A stretch of 6,339 bases of DNA from Acetobacteraceae bacterium (GCA_947446625.1 CANFIE010000235.1:1-6339); one strand, 5' to 3'; numbered from the stretch's first letter, positions 1 through 6,339 are shown. Numbers and translations: made by a program. The notes: generated by a model from the sequence alone, not told the origin.

Positions 1-14
1 AATCATCAGAACGG

Positions 15-54
15 ATTTCTTGCTCTAGTTTCAAATGGTTATAGAGCATGAAAT
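15..54. repeat. Imperfect inverted repeat, 13-bp arms
   Basis: The left arm ATTTCTTGCTCTA (15-27) pairs with the right arm TAGAGCATGAAAT (42-54) at 12 of 13 positions; the one mismatch is T20/T49. A 14-base loop (28-41) separates them. The element is AT-rich compared with the surrounding genes. It could be one copy of a dispersed palindromic intergenic repeat of the kind seen in alphaproteobacterial genomes, or a second terminator-like structure. Only one copy is visible here, so the repeat-family idea is an inference. It shares bases 53-54 with the terminator stem. Confidence 0.6.
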
Positions 55-72
55 GCGCCCGTCAGGGCGCAT
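53..72 (-). terminator. Probable rho-independent terminator after ghrA
   Basis: This is a perfect 8-bp stem, ATGCGCCC (53-60) against GGGCGCAT (65-72), with a four-base loop (61-64). It starts six bases past the ghrA stop at 79-81. In minus-strand RNA the stem is followed by UUUC counting its last base, so the U run is short and the terminator may be weak. On the plus strand no T run follows, which favours minus-strand termination. An outer 5-bp pairing (43-47 with 76-80) could extend the hairpin. Confidence 0.6.
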
Positions 73-78
73 AGCGCT

Positions 79-1011
79 CTAATAGCCGGCGGAAAAATCC
101 ACCAGATTGATCAGCGGTGCGCCCTGGCGCACTCGCCGCAGGTTTTCCACAACCTGCGGGGCAACGCTCGCGGGAATGGTGATGCTGGCCGCATGCGGCG
201 TCATCACCACCCGCGGATGCGCCCAATAGGGGTGCTCGGCCGGCAAGGGTTCCGGCTCGAACACATCCAGCGCCGCGGCCGCCACATGGCCGCTTTCCAG
301 CGCTGCCAGCAGCGCCGAATCCACCACATGCCCGCCGCGTGCGGCATTGAGCACAAAGGCGCCACGCGGCAGCAGCGCCAGGGTGCGGGCGTTGATGATG
401 CCCCGCGTCTCGGGCGTCAGCGGCAGCAGGCACACCAGAAAGTCGCTCTGCGCCAGCATGGCGTCCAGCCCTTCGGCGCCATGGAAGCCCTTTACCCCAG
501 GCAGCGTCTTCTCCCGTCGGCTCCAGCCCATCACTGGAAAACCGAGTGCGCCCAGCTTGGCGGCGGCATCGCTGCCCAGCGCGCCCAGGCCCAGAATGCC
601 AATGCGCGTGGCATCGGTGGCCGGTGCGGGCAACTCGTCCCACACCCGCGCCGCCTGCTGGGCGCGGTAGGCTTGGTCCTGCCGGTGGAAGCGCAGCACG
701 TTCAGCAGCACCCACTCGCTCATGGCGCTGGTCAGCAACCTATCAACCAGCCGAGCCACGGGAATGCCCGGCGGCGGCCCGGGTGGGCGCAGCAAATGGT
801 CCACCCCGGCGCCCATGGAAATGATCAGCTTCAGGTTGGGGTAGCGGCGCAACTCGGCCATGTCGTGCGCGGTCCAGCACACGGCGGCCTCAATCTCCTC
901 GGGCGCCCCGGCATCGGGGAACAGCCGGATATCCAGGCTCGGCTCCAGCGCCAGCAGCGCGGCGCGCCAGTCCTGCATGGCGCTCATTTTGGTGGAAAGC
1001 AGAATGGCCAT
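79..1011 (-). CDS. ghrA: GhrA-type glyoxylate/hydroxypyruvate reductase (D-2-hydroxyacid dehydrogenase family)
   Basis: A cytoplasmic enzyme of the D-isomer 2-hydroxyacid dehydrogenase family, expected to reduce glyoxylate to glycolate and hydroxypyruvate to D-glycerate. It has 310 residues against 312 in E. coli GhrA. The substrate-side motif MGAGVDHLL is at 66-74, and the GhrA-like LVDRLLTSAMSEWVL at 88-102. The Rossmann fold has GLGALG at 141-146, and Ser-Arg-Arg at 164-166 after its second strand favours NADPH. Catalytic residues are Arg225 (NAARGG), Glu254 (DVFEPEP) and His273 (TPHAAS). The frame stays open upstream to 1125, but I start at the ATG at 1009-1011. It matches the family N-terminus, has GGAGAAG just upstream, and shares one base with the preceding stop (TGATG). 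It is the last gene of the apparent operon, with a hairpin after its TAG. GhrA rather than another family dehydrogenase is judged from length and the MSE segment. Substrate preference is inferred. Confidence 0.9.
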   Translation of the reverse strand: MAILLSTKMSAMQDWRAALLALEPSLDIRLFPDAGAPEEIEAAVCWTAHDMAELRRYPNLKLIISMGAGVDHLLRPPGPPPGIPVARLVDRLLTSAMSEWVLLNVLRFHRQDQAYRAQQAARVWDELPAPATDATRIGILGLGALGSDAAAKLGALGFPVMGWSRREKTLPGVKGFHGAEGLDAMLAQSDFLVCLLPLTPETRGIINARTLALLPRGAFVLNAARGGHVVDSALLAALESGHVAAAALDVFEPEPLPAEHPYWAHPRVVMTPHAASITIPASVAPQVVENLRRVRQGAPLINLVDFSAGY

Positions 1012-1430
1012 CAGGCTTCTCCGGCGTGGTGTCGAACAAAGGCGCGCCAGTCCTCGCGCCGGGTGGCAACCTGCTGCGTGCCATCGGGCAGCGTCACAAT
1101 CAGGCTCAACACGCCCTTCTTCCAAAGGCCGTCGAAGGCGGTGATGTCGTTCAGCACCAGGGCGGCGGTGCGCTCATACACCTCATTGGAAATGCGGGGC
1201 TGGATCTTGGTGAGCCACCACCAGCAGCCCACCGCCAGCACGGCGAAGCCCAGGTAGTAATGCACCGCCCAGGTGGCCAGCATGGAGCTGACCAGCACCA
1301 CCGCCGGCGGCCACACATTCTGCGCCGCATGGTACACCGGGCTGCCCGGGGTATTCATGGGCCGAATGGCAATGCCCAGCCGCATGCCCTTGCCGGCCAG
1401 CAGGCCCTTCATCACGTCAAACTCGTTCAC
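1011..1430 (-). CDS. Small membrane protein of unknown function, coupled between yejF and ghrA
   Basis: I do not recognise a named family for this 139-residue protein. It has a short basic, probably cytoplasmic, start (1-38). A hydrophobic stretch at about 41-73 follows, long enough for a tight two-helix hairpin with a break near HYYLG (57-61) and ending in Cys-Trp-Trp-Trp at 69-72. A soluble C-terminal part (74-139) contains LPDGTQQVATRREDWRAF at 114-131, which reads like a small beta-rich domain. With both helices crossing, N- and C-termini would face the cytoplasm. Reality as a gene is supported by the GTGA overlap with the yejF stop, the one-base TGATG overlap with ghrA, and a membrane-protein profile unlike a chance frame. 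The start is GTG at 1428-1430. An in-frame ATG at 1410-1412 (residue 7) is an alternative, and neither has a strong Shine-Dalgarno sequence. A role with the transporter or with GhrA is possible but not shown. Confidence 0.75.
   Translation of the reverse strand: MNEFDVMKGLLAGKGMRLGIAIRPMNTPGSPVYHAAQNVWPPAVVLVSSMLATWAVHYYLGFAVLAVGCWWWLTKIQPRISNEVYERTAALVLNDITAFDGLWKKGVLSLIVTLPDGTQQVATRREDWRAFVRHHAGEA
1016..1022 (-). promoter_or_regulatory. Ribosome binding site deciding the ghrA start
   Basis: On the minus strand this reads GGAGAAG, with its GGAG core seven bases before the ATG at 1009-1011. It lies inside the last codons of the preceding small membrane protein gene. It supports starting ghrA at 1011 rather than at the upstream in-frame ATG at 1125, which would add 38 residues unlike the family and overlap the previous gene deeply. 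Confidence 0.7.
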
Positions 1431-3022
1431 GCTTCACCCACCCTGAGATCGAAGGCCGCGGCCATCAGGGCGCGGGTATAGGGCTGTTCGGGTGCGGCCG
1501 TCAGCCTTTCCGCCTCACCCATTTCCACCACGCGGCCATCCTTCAGCACCAAAATCCGGTGCGCCAGCGCCCGCACCACCCGCAAATCATGGCTGATGAA
1601 CAGGTAGGCCAGCCGATACCGCGCCTGCAGCCCGCGCAGCAATTCCACCACCTGGGCCTGCACGCTCACATCCAGGGCGCTGGTGGGTTCGTCCAGCACC
1701 AGGAAGCGCGGCTTCAGCACCAAGGCGCGGGCAATCGCCAGGCGCTGGCGCTGGCCGCCGCTGAACTCATGCGGGTAGCGCTGCGCGCTCGTCGCCTCCA
1801 GCCCCACCTCCTCCAGCGCGGCGGCCACCCGGGCCTCGCGTTCGGCCTGGGTCAGGCCGGGGGCGTGCACCTCCAGCCCTTCGCCCACAATCTCCCCGGC
1901 CGAAAGCCTGGGCGAGAGCGAGCCATAGGGGTCCTGGAACACCACCTGCATCCGCGCCCGCAGCGGCCGCATGGCGCGGGCCGTCAGTGCCTCGATGCGC
2001 TGTCCCTCAAAGGTGATGGCACCGGTGCTGGCCTGCAGGCGCAGCAGCGCCAGGCCCAGCGTGGTCTTGCCGCTGCCGCTTTCGCCCACCAGGCCCAGCG
2101 TCTCGCCGGCATGCAGCGCCAGGGAAACCCCGTCCACCGCCTTCACCGCCCCCACCACCCGGCGCAGCAGCCCGCGCTTGATGGGAAAATGCACCCGCAT
2201 ATCCTCGGCGCGCAGCAGTTCCTCGGCATCGGCCGGCACTGGTGCCGGGCGGCCACGCGGCTGGGTGGCCAGCAGCATGCGGGTATAGGCATGGCGCGGC
2301 GCGGCAAACACCTCGGCCACGCGGCCCTGTTCCACCGCCAGGCCGTGCTGCATCACCACCACGCGGTCGGCGTGCTGGCGCACAATCTCCAGGTTGTGGG
2401 TAATCAGCAGCAGGGCCAGGCCACGCTCGCGCTTCAGCGTTTCCAGCAGCGCCAGGATTTGCGCCTGAATGGTCACATCCAGCGCCGTGGTGGGTTCGTC
2501 GGCAATCAGCAACTTGGGGTCATTCGCCAGCGCCGCCGCAATCATCACCCGCTGCCGCTGCCCGCCGGAAAGCTGGTGCGGATAGGCCTCCAGCCGTTCC
2601 TCGGCATTGGCCAGCCCGGCCTGATGCAGCAGGTCCAGCACGCGGGCGCGCAGGGCTTCCCCGGCCAAAGGCTGGTGCAGGGTTATCGCCTCCGCCACCT
2701 GCTGGCCGATATGGTGCAGTGGGTTCAGGCTGGTCATGGGTTCCTGGAACACCATGCCCGCGACGCCGCCGCGCAGATGCTGTAAGGCCGGCTCATCGGC
2801 GTGCAACACATCCACGCCATCCAGCACAATGCTGCCGCTGGGGTTGCTGCCCGCCGCCGCCAGCAGCCGCAGCGCCGAAAGCGCGGTGACCGACTTGCCC
2901 GACCCGCTCTCTCCCACCAGCGCCACGGTCTCGCCCGGCTGCACCTGGAAGGAAACACCCTGGACCACGCGCCGGCCATTGAAGGCCACGCTGAGGTCAT
3001 CCACCGCCAGCAGCGCGGTCAT
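1427..3022 (-). CDS. yejF: YejF, fused double ATP-binding subunit of the Yej peptide importer
   Basis: A cytoplasmic ATPase with two nucleotide-binding domains in one chain, which powers import through YejB/YejE. It has 531 residues, close to the family length of about 529. Domain 1 has Walker A GESGSGKS at 37-44, Q-loop Gln93, signature LSGGQ at 151-155, Walker B LLIADEP at 171-177 and switch His209. Domain 2 has Walker A GESGSGKT at 313-320, Q-loop Gln363, signature FSGGQ at 420-424, Walker B LVLDEP at 441-446 and His478. Each domain is followed by the oligopeptide-transporter tail (HAYTRML at 244-250, QPYTRAL at 513-519). Both ATP sites look intact. The protein has no cysteine, so it lacks the Fe-S-type Cys motif of some DppD/OppD proteins. 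ATG at 3020-3022 overlaps the yejE stop by four bases, with a G-rich run (3029-3034) six bases upstream. The stop TGA overlaps the next gene as GTGA. Other fused peptide ATPases (GsiA-like) are excluded mainly by the yejABE context. Confidence 0.95.
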   Translation of the reverse strand: MTALLAVDDLSVAFNGRRVVQGVSFQVQPGETVALVGESGSGKSVTALSALRLLAAAGSNPSGSIVLDGVDVLHADEPALQHLRGGVAGMVFQEPMTSLNPLHHIGQQVAEAITLHQPLAGEALRARVLDLLHQAGLANAEERLEAYPHQLSGGQRQRVMIAAALANDPKLLIADEPTTALDVTIQAQILALLETLKRERGLALLLITHNLEIVRQHADRVVVMQHGLAVEQGRVAEVFAAPRHAYTRMLLATQPRGRPAPVPADAEELLRAEDMRVHFPIKRGLLRRVVGAVKAVDGVSLALHAGETLGLVGESGSGKTTLGLALLRLQASTGAITFEGQRIEALTARAMRPLRARMQVVFQDPYGSLSPRLSAGEIVGEGLEVHAPGLTQAEREARVAAALEEVGLEATSAQRYPHEFSGGQRQRLAIARALVLKPRFLVLDEPTSALDVSVQAQVVELLRGLQARYRLAYLFISHDLRVVRALAHRILVLKDGRVVEMGEAERLTAAPEQPYTRALMAAAFDLRVGEA

Positions 3023-4050
3023 CGGCCGCCCCCCGGCAGGCGGCGCGGGTCGAAGGCATCGCGCACCGCCTCGCCAATGAAGATCAGCAGCGTCAGCACC
3101 ACGCCCAGTACGCAGAAGCCGGTGAAGGCCAGCCAGGGCGCCTGCAGGTTGTTCTTGCCCTGGCTCAGCAGCTCACCCAGCGAGGGATAGCCCGGCGGAA
3201 AGCCAAAGCCTAGGAAGTCCAGCGTCGCCAGAATCGTCACGCTGCCCGACAGGATGAAGGGCAGGAAGGTCAGCGTCGCCACCATGGCGTTGGGCAGAAT
3301 GTGCCGCCACATCATCCGCACGTCGGAAACGCCCAGCGCCCGGGCGGCGCGCACGTAATCCAGGTTGCGGCCGCGCAGGAATTCGGCGCGCACCACCCCG
3401 GTCAGCGCCATCCAACTGAAGGCCAGCAGGAACAGCAGCAGCACCCAGAAGCCCGGCTGCACGATGCTGCCCAGGATGATGAGCAGATAAAGCTGCGGCA
3501 TGCCCGACCACAGCTCAATGAAGCGCTGGAACAGCAAATCGGTGGTGCCGCCGTAAAAGCCCTGCACCGCGCCGGCGGCAATGCCAATGGCCGAGGATGC
3601 GAGGGTGAGCGTGAAGCCGAACAATATCGCCAGCCGCAGCCCATAGATCACCCGCGCCAGCACATCCCGCGCCTGGTCATCCGTGCCCAGCGGGTTGCGC
3701 CAACTCGGCGGCGCCGGAGAAGGCCGGCCCAGGTCGCGAATGACGGTGCGGTAGGCATAGGGCAGGGCGGGCCACAGCATCCAGCCGCGCTGCTCCACCT
3801 CGGCCACCAGCGTGCTGTCGTGCCAATCAGCCTCGGTGGGCAGCCCATCGGCCAGCAGGTCGCTCTCGGCATAGTCGCGCATCACCGGCACCAGCAGCCG
3901 GCCATCCAGCCACACCAGCAGCGGTCGGTCATTGGCAATGAACTCGGCGCCCAGCGTAAAGACGAACAGCCCGAGGAACACCCAAAGGCTGTACCAGCCC
4001 CGCCGGTTGGCGCGGAAATTCGCCAGCCGGCGCGCATTCAACGGCGTCAT
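3019..4050 (-). CDS. yejE: YejE, second inner-membrane permease of the Yej peptide importer
   Basis: Partner permease (DppC/OppC type) that forms the membrane channel with YejB. It has 343 residues, near the family length of about 341. The first membrane helix is at about 19-38. It is followed by the large periplasmic segment (about 40-115) characteristic of YejE, including WPALPYAYRTVI at 93-104. The permease domain begins with the hallmark NPLGTDDQARDVLARV at 119-134. Further hydrophobic segments lie at about 140-162, 186-218, 256-275 and 307-326. The EAA loop RAARALGVSDVRMMWRHILP is at 234-253 and would dock onto YejF. The ATG at 4048-4050 overlaps the yejB stop by one base (TGATG) and is preceded by GAGGGG at 8 bases. 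The stop TGA (3019-3021) lies inside an ATGA overlap with yejF. These overlaps make a single operon with coupled translation very likely. Confidence 0.95.
   Translation of the reverse strand: MTPLNARRLANFRANRRGWYSLWVFLGLFVFTLGAEFIANDRPLLVWLDGRLLVPVMRDYAESDLLADGLPTEADWHDSTLVAEVEQRGWMLWPALPYAYRTVIRDLGRPSPAPPSWRNPLGTDDQARDVLARVIYGLRLAILFGFTLTLASSAIGIAAGAVQGFYGGTTDLLFQRFIELWSGMPQLYLLIILGSIVQPGFWVLLLFLLAFSWMALTGVVRAEFLRGRNLDYVRAARALGVSDVRMMWRHILPNAMVATLTFLPFILSGSVTILATLDFLGFGFPPGYPSLGELLSQGKNNLQAPWLAFTGFCVLGVVLTLLIFIGEAVRDAFDPRRLPGGGR
3029..3034 (-). promoter_or_regulatory. Probable G-rich ribosome binding site of yejF
   Basis: A run of six G on the minus strand, six bases before the yejF ATG (3020-3022), lies within the end of yejE. 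It is a partial Shine-Dalgarno match. The run is also demanded by Gly codons at the end of YejE, so the assignment is only moderate. Confidence 0.4.
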
Positions 4051-5132
4051 CAGCCGCGCCCCTCAAAATCAATCCGCGGGTCCACCAGGGTGTAGGTGAA
4101 GTCCCCCACAATCTGCAGCACCAGCCCCAGCAGGGTGAAGATGTAGAGCGTGCCGAACATCAGCGGATAGTCGCGCCGTATCGCCGCCTCGAACCCCAAC
4201 AGGCCCAGGCCATCCAACGAGAAGATGATCTCCACCAGCAGTGCCCCGGTGAACAATATGCCGATGAAGGCGGCCGGAAACCCGGCGATGATCAGCAGCA
4301 TGGCGTTGCGGAACACATGGCCATACAGCACGCGCTGCTCGCCGGCTCCCTTGGCCCTGGCAGTCAGCACGTATTGCTTGTTGATCTCCTCCAGAAAGCT
4401 GTTCTTCGTCAGCATGGTCAGGCTGGCGAAGCCACCGATGATCAGCGCCAGGGTCGGCAGCACCATGTGCCAGGCATAGTCCACGGCGCGGGTGAAGAAC
4501 CCAGCGTTTTCCAGGCCGGAGGACAGCAACCCGCGCAGCGGAAACCACTGCACGAAGCTGCCACCGGCAAACAGCACCACCAGCAGAATGGCGAACAGGA
4601 AGCCCGGAATGGCATAGCCCACCAGCACCACCGCGCTGGTCCAAAGGTCAAACCGCGAGCCATCCCGCACCGCCTTGCGAATGCCGAGCGGAATGCTGAC
4701 CAGATAGATGATGAGCGTGGACCACAGCCCGAGCGAGACCGAGACCGGCAGCTTCTCCCAGATCAACGCCGCCACCGGCCGGTCCTTGAACAGCGACCGC
4801 CCGAGGTCGAAGCGCAGATAGCCGGTCAGCATCTCCCAGAAGCGTTGATGCGCCGGCTTGTCGAAGCCGAAGGCCTTCTCGATCTCGCGCACAATCGCCG
4901 GGTCCAGCCCCTGCGCGCCGCGATACTGCGTCTCGCCCACCTGCGGGCTGCGAATCTCGCCGGCGCCGCCGGTAATGCGCTCAATCCCGCTGCCGCCTCG
5001 GCCGCGCAGTTCTGAAAGCGCCTGCTCCACCGGCCCGCCGGGCGCGAATTGCACCACGACGAAGTTGATCAGGATGATGCCGAACAGCGTCGGCAGCATC
5101 AGCGCCAGGCGCCGAAGCAGATAGGCGCCCAC
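4050..5132 (-). CDS. yejB: YejB, inner-membrane permease of peptide/microcin C-type ABC importer
   Basis: One of the two membrane subunits (DppB/OppB type) forming the translocation path for peptides delivered by YejA. It has 360 residues, close to the family length of about 364. It opens with MGAYLLRRL and a first membrane helix at about 10-30 (PTLFGIILINFVVV). A long periplasmic stretch at about 31-130, typical of YejB, precedes the remaining hydrophobic segments (about 133-150, 165-190, 223-240, 277-300, 325-345). The EAA loop that contacts the ATPase is at about 248-278, with TARAKGAG at 257-264. The end motif VDPRIDF is at 350-356. The start codon is GTG (5130-5132), chosen because MGAY matches the family start. 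It abuts the yejA TAA and shows no clear Shine-Dalgarno sequence upstream, so reinitiation after yejA is likely. The stop TGA shares one base with the yejE ATG. Confidence 0.95.
   Translation of the reverse strand: MGAYLLRRLALMLPTLFGIILINFVVVQFAPGGPVEQALSELRGRGGSGIERITGGAGEIRSPQVGETQYRGAQGLDPAIVREIEKAFGFDKPAHQRFWEMLTGYLRFDLGRSLFKDRPVAALIWEKLPVSVSLGLWSTLIIYLVSIPLGIRKAVRDGSRFDLWTSAVVLVGYAIPGFLFAILLVVLFAGGSFVQWFPLRGLLSSGLENAGFFTRAVDYAWHMVLPTLALIIGGFASLTMLTKNSFLEEINKQYVLTARAKGAGEQRVLYGHVFRNAMLLIIAGFPAAFIGILFTGALLVEIIFSLDGLGLLGFEAAIRRDYPLMFGTLYIFTLLGLVLQIVGDFTYTLVDPRIDFEGRG
4059..4064 (-). promoter_or_regulatory. Ribosome binding site of yejE
   Basis: On the minus strand this reads GAGGGG, eight bases before the yejE ATG (4048-4050) and within the last codons of yejB. 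It is a good Shine-Dalgarno match. With the TGATG junction it suggests both independent loading and coupling. Confidence 0.6.
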
Positions 5133-6339
5133 TTAGCGTGCCGTGGGCGGAGTGGCGCGGCGGCCGGCTTCCACGGCGGCGGCGCGGGCCGGGTCGTGCC
5201 ACCAGGCGTCAATCGCCAGGCCGTATTTCGGGTTGCGCGGCGGCTGGCCAAACTTGTCCCACCAGGCCAGCCGATAGGCGGCAATGTGGTACATGGGAAT
5301 AACGTACCGATGCGCCAGCAGCACGCGGTCCAGCGCCCGGGTCCGCGCAATCAACTCCTGCCGGTCCGGCGCATTCACCACCAGTTCTACCAGCGCATCC
5401 ACCACCGGGTCGCAAATCCCCGCCGTGTTGCGCCCGCCCGGCTCACGCGCCTTGGCACAGCTGAAGAACTCGCGCTGCTCATTGCCCGGTGAAAGGCTCT
5501 GCCCGATCACATCCACCGTCATGTCGTAGTCATAGGCGTCGGAGCGCACCTGGTATTGCGCCGGATCCACCGTGCGCACCCGGGCTTCCACGCCAATGCG
5601 GGTCAGCCATTGCACATAGGGCAGCGCCAGCCGTTCCATGCTGGGTTCGCCCAGCAAAATCTCAAAGTTGAAGTGCTGGCCCGCGGCGTTCACCAGCTTG
5701 CGGTCCTTCACCTCCCAGCCGGCTGCCTTCAGCAGCGCCAGGGCGCGGCGCAGATTCTCGCGGTTGTTGCCGCTGCCATCGGTCATCGGCTCCTTGTATT
5801 CGGTGGTGAACACGCTGGCCGGCACCTGGGCGCGGAAGGGTTCCAGAATGGCCAGTTCCCGGCCCTGCGGCAGGCCGCTGCTGGCCAATTCGCTGTTCTG
5901 GAAATAGCTCTGCGTGCGCCGATAGCTGCCGTAGAACAGGTTGGCGTTCAGCCACTCGAAATCGAACACCAGGCCCAGCGCCTCGCGCACCCGCGCATCG
6001 GCAAACAAGGGCCGGCGCAGATTCATGGTGAAGCTCTGCATGCCCGACGGATTTTGGTGCGGAATCTCGGCCTTCTTCACCAGGCCCTGGCGCACGGCGG
6101 GAAAATCGTAGCCCGTGGCCCATTCCTTGGCGATGTTCTCCTGCCGCAGATCCACCTGGCCGGCCTTGAAGCCTTCCAGCGCCACGGTGTTGTCGCGGAA
6201 ATACTCGTAGCGGATGGTATCGAAATTCGCCGTGCCCTTGCGGGTGCCCAGATTGGCGCCCCAGTAATCCGCCACGCGCCGCCAGGTGATGCTGCGCCCC
6301 GCCTCGAATTTCTCCACCCGGTAGGGGCCGCTGCCCAAG
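5133..6339 (-). CDS. yejA: YejA-type periplasmic oligopeptide-binding protein (ABC importer, solute-binding family 5), 5' end cut by window
   Basis: This is the substrate-binding subunit of a Yej peptide importer. It would capture peptides in the periplasm and deliver them to YejB/YejE. About 401 residues are visible. The reading frame runs off the right edge and the first in-frame codon is TTG, read here as an internal Leu, so the signal peptide and roughly the first 200 residues are missing (the family is usually about 600). Family marks, in visible-residue numbers, are LGSGPY at 1-6, VREALGLVFDFEWLN at 117-131, the YejA-like SYFQNSELASSGLP at 144-157, and DPVVD at 310-314. The C-terminal lobe has a YxxAW-type segment near 355-359. 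Two cysteines (294 and 309) flank a Gly/Arg loop and could form a disulfide. The gene ends in TAA at 5133-5135, directly against the yejB start with no spacer. Family assignment is firm. The exact substrate cannot be read from the sequence. Confidence 0.93.
   Translation of the reverse strand, partial: LGSGPYRVEKFEAGRSITWRRVADYWGANLGTRKGTANFDTIRYEYFRDNTVALEGFKAGQVDLRQENIAKEWATGYDFPAVRQGLVKKAEIPHQNPSGMQSFTMNLRRPLFADARVREALGLVFDFEWLNANLFYGSYRRTQSYFQNSELASSGLPQGRELAILEPFRAQVPASVFTTEYKEPMTDGSGNNRENLRRALALLKAAGWEVKDRKLVNAAGQHFNFEILLGEPSMERLALPYVQWLTRIGVEARVRTVDPAQYQVRSDAYDYDMTVDVIGQSLSPGNEQREFFSCAKAREPGGRNTAGICDPVVDALVELVVNAPDRQELIARTRALDRVLLAHRYVIPMYHIAAYRLAWWDKFGQPPRNPKYGLAIDAWWHDPARAAAVEAGRRATPPTAR

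Noticed and set aside
5..34. Possible leftward promoter, TTGAAA (29-34) and TCTGAT (5-10) with an 18-base spacer on the minus strand
   Set aside because: The -35 box is good but the -10 box matches only 4 of 6, no downstream gene is visible before the window edge, and the -35 lies in the loop of the inverted repeat. Too weak to annotate.
961..1054. 14-base direct repeat (961-974 and 1041-1054) spanning the small gene/ghrA junction
   Set aside because: Both copies encode Asp-Trp-Arg-Ala in the two different proteins, in one case within a family-typical GhrA N-terminus. No longer homology surrounds them, so chance under GC-rich codon use is enough.
1012..1125. Upstream in-frame extension of ghrA starting at the ATG at 1125
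   Set aside because: It would add 38 residues unlike the family and overlap the preceding gene by over 100 bases. The ATG at 1011 has a ribosome binding site and the correct family N-terminus.
193..1257. Long open frame on the plus strand (354 codons) opposite ghrA and the small membrane protein gene
   Set aside because: Its translation is rich in Gln/His/Arg with no recognisable domain, and it is antisense to a gene with clear catalytic motifs. GC-rich codon usage keeps such opposite frames open by chance.
1559..2785. 408-codon open frame on the plus strand opposite yejF
   Set aside because: The product is a His/Gln/Ala-rich low-complexity string without domains, exactly opposite the conserved ATPase motifs of yejF. 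It is a shadow of that gene.
1427..3022. Internal duplication in yejF
   Set aside because: The two halves resemble each other because YejF is normally a fused pair of ATP-binding domains. It is not a recent duplication, since the halves differ throughout outside the motifs.
3301..4095. 264-codon plus-strand open frame opposite yejE
   Set aside because: Same shadow composition (Gln/His/Pro-rich) and no motif. The YejE family match on the minus strand explains the region.

Overview
The window is a GC-rich (about two-thirds G+C by eye), tightly packed stretch of bacterial chromosome. All recognisable genes are on the minus strand, so transcription runs from the right edge (6339) towards the left edge. 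The proteins are Ala/Arg/Gly/Leu-rich and most codons end in G or C. Together with the style of the YejA/B/E/F proteins this fits an alphaproteobacterium. A Rhodospirillales/Acetobacteraceae-type host is my best guess, from recollection of similar proteins and with low confidence.

Layout in order of transcription. Positions 6339-5133 hold the C-terminal two thirds of a YejA-type periplasmic peptide-binding protein, cut by the window edge. Positions 5132-4050 hold the permease YejB, 4050-3019 the permease YejE, and 3022-1427 the double-domain ATPase YejF. Then come a small unrecognised membrane protein (1430-1011) and a GhrA-type glyoxylate/hydroxypyruvate reductase (1011-79). The left 78 bases are non-coding. 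They hold a GC-rich hairpin followed by a short U run, a plausible operon terminator, and an imperfect 13-bp inverted repeat.

The six genes look like one transcription unit. Every junction is an abutment or an overlap of 1-4 bases (TAA|GTG, TGATG, ATGA, GTGA, TGATG), so translational coupling is likely throughout. The operon promoter and the start of yejA lie beyond the right edge. The four Yej proteins together make a complete ABC importer for oligopeptides: binding protein, two permeases and one fused double ATPase. This is the family that imports microcin C in enterobacteria and is tied to antimicrobial-peptide tolerance in some alphaproteobacteria. GhrA would reduce glyoxylate or hydroxypyruvate in the cytoplasm. 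Its link to peptide import is not obvious from the sequence.

I do not see a new defence system, mobile element, CRISPR array or RNA gene here. The points worth a second look are the unrecognised small membrane protein coupled between yejF and ghrA, the co-transcription of ghrA with a peptide importer, the palindromic element at the 3' end of the operon, and a cysteine pair in YejA.
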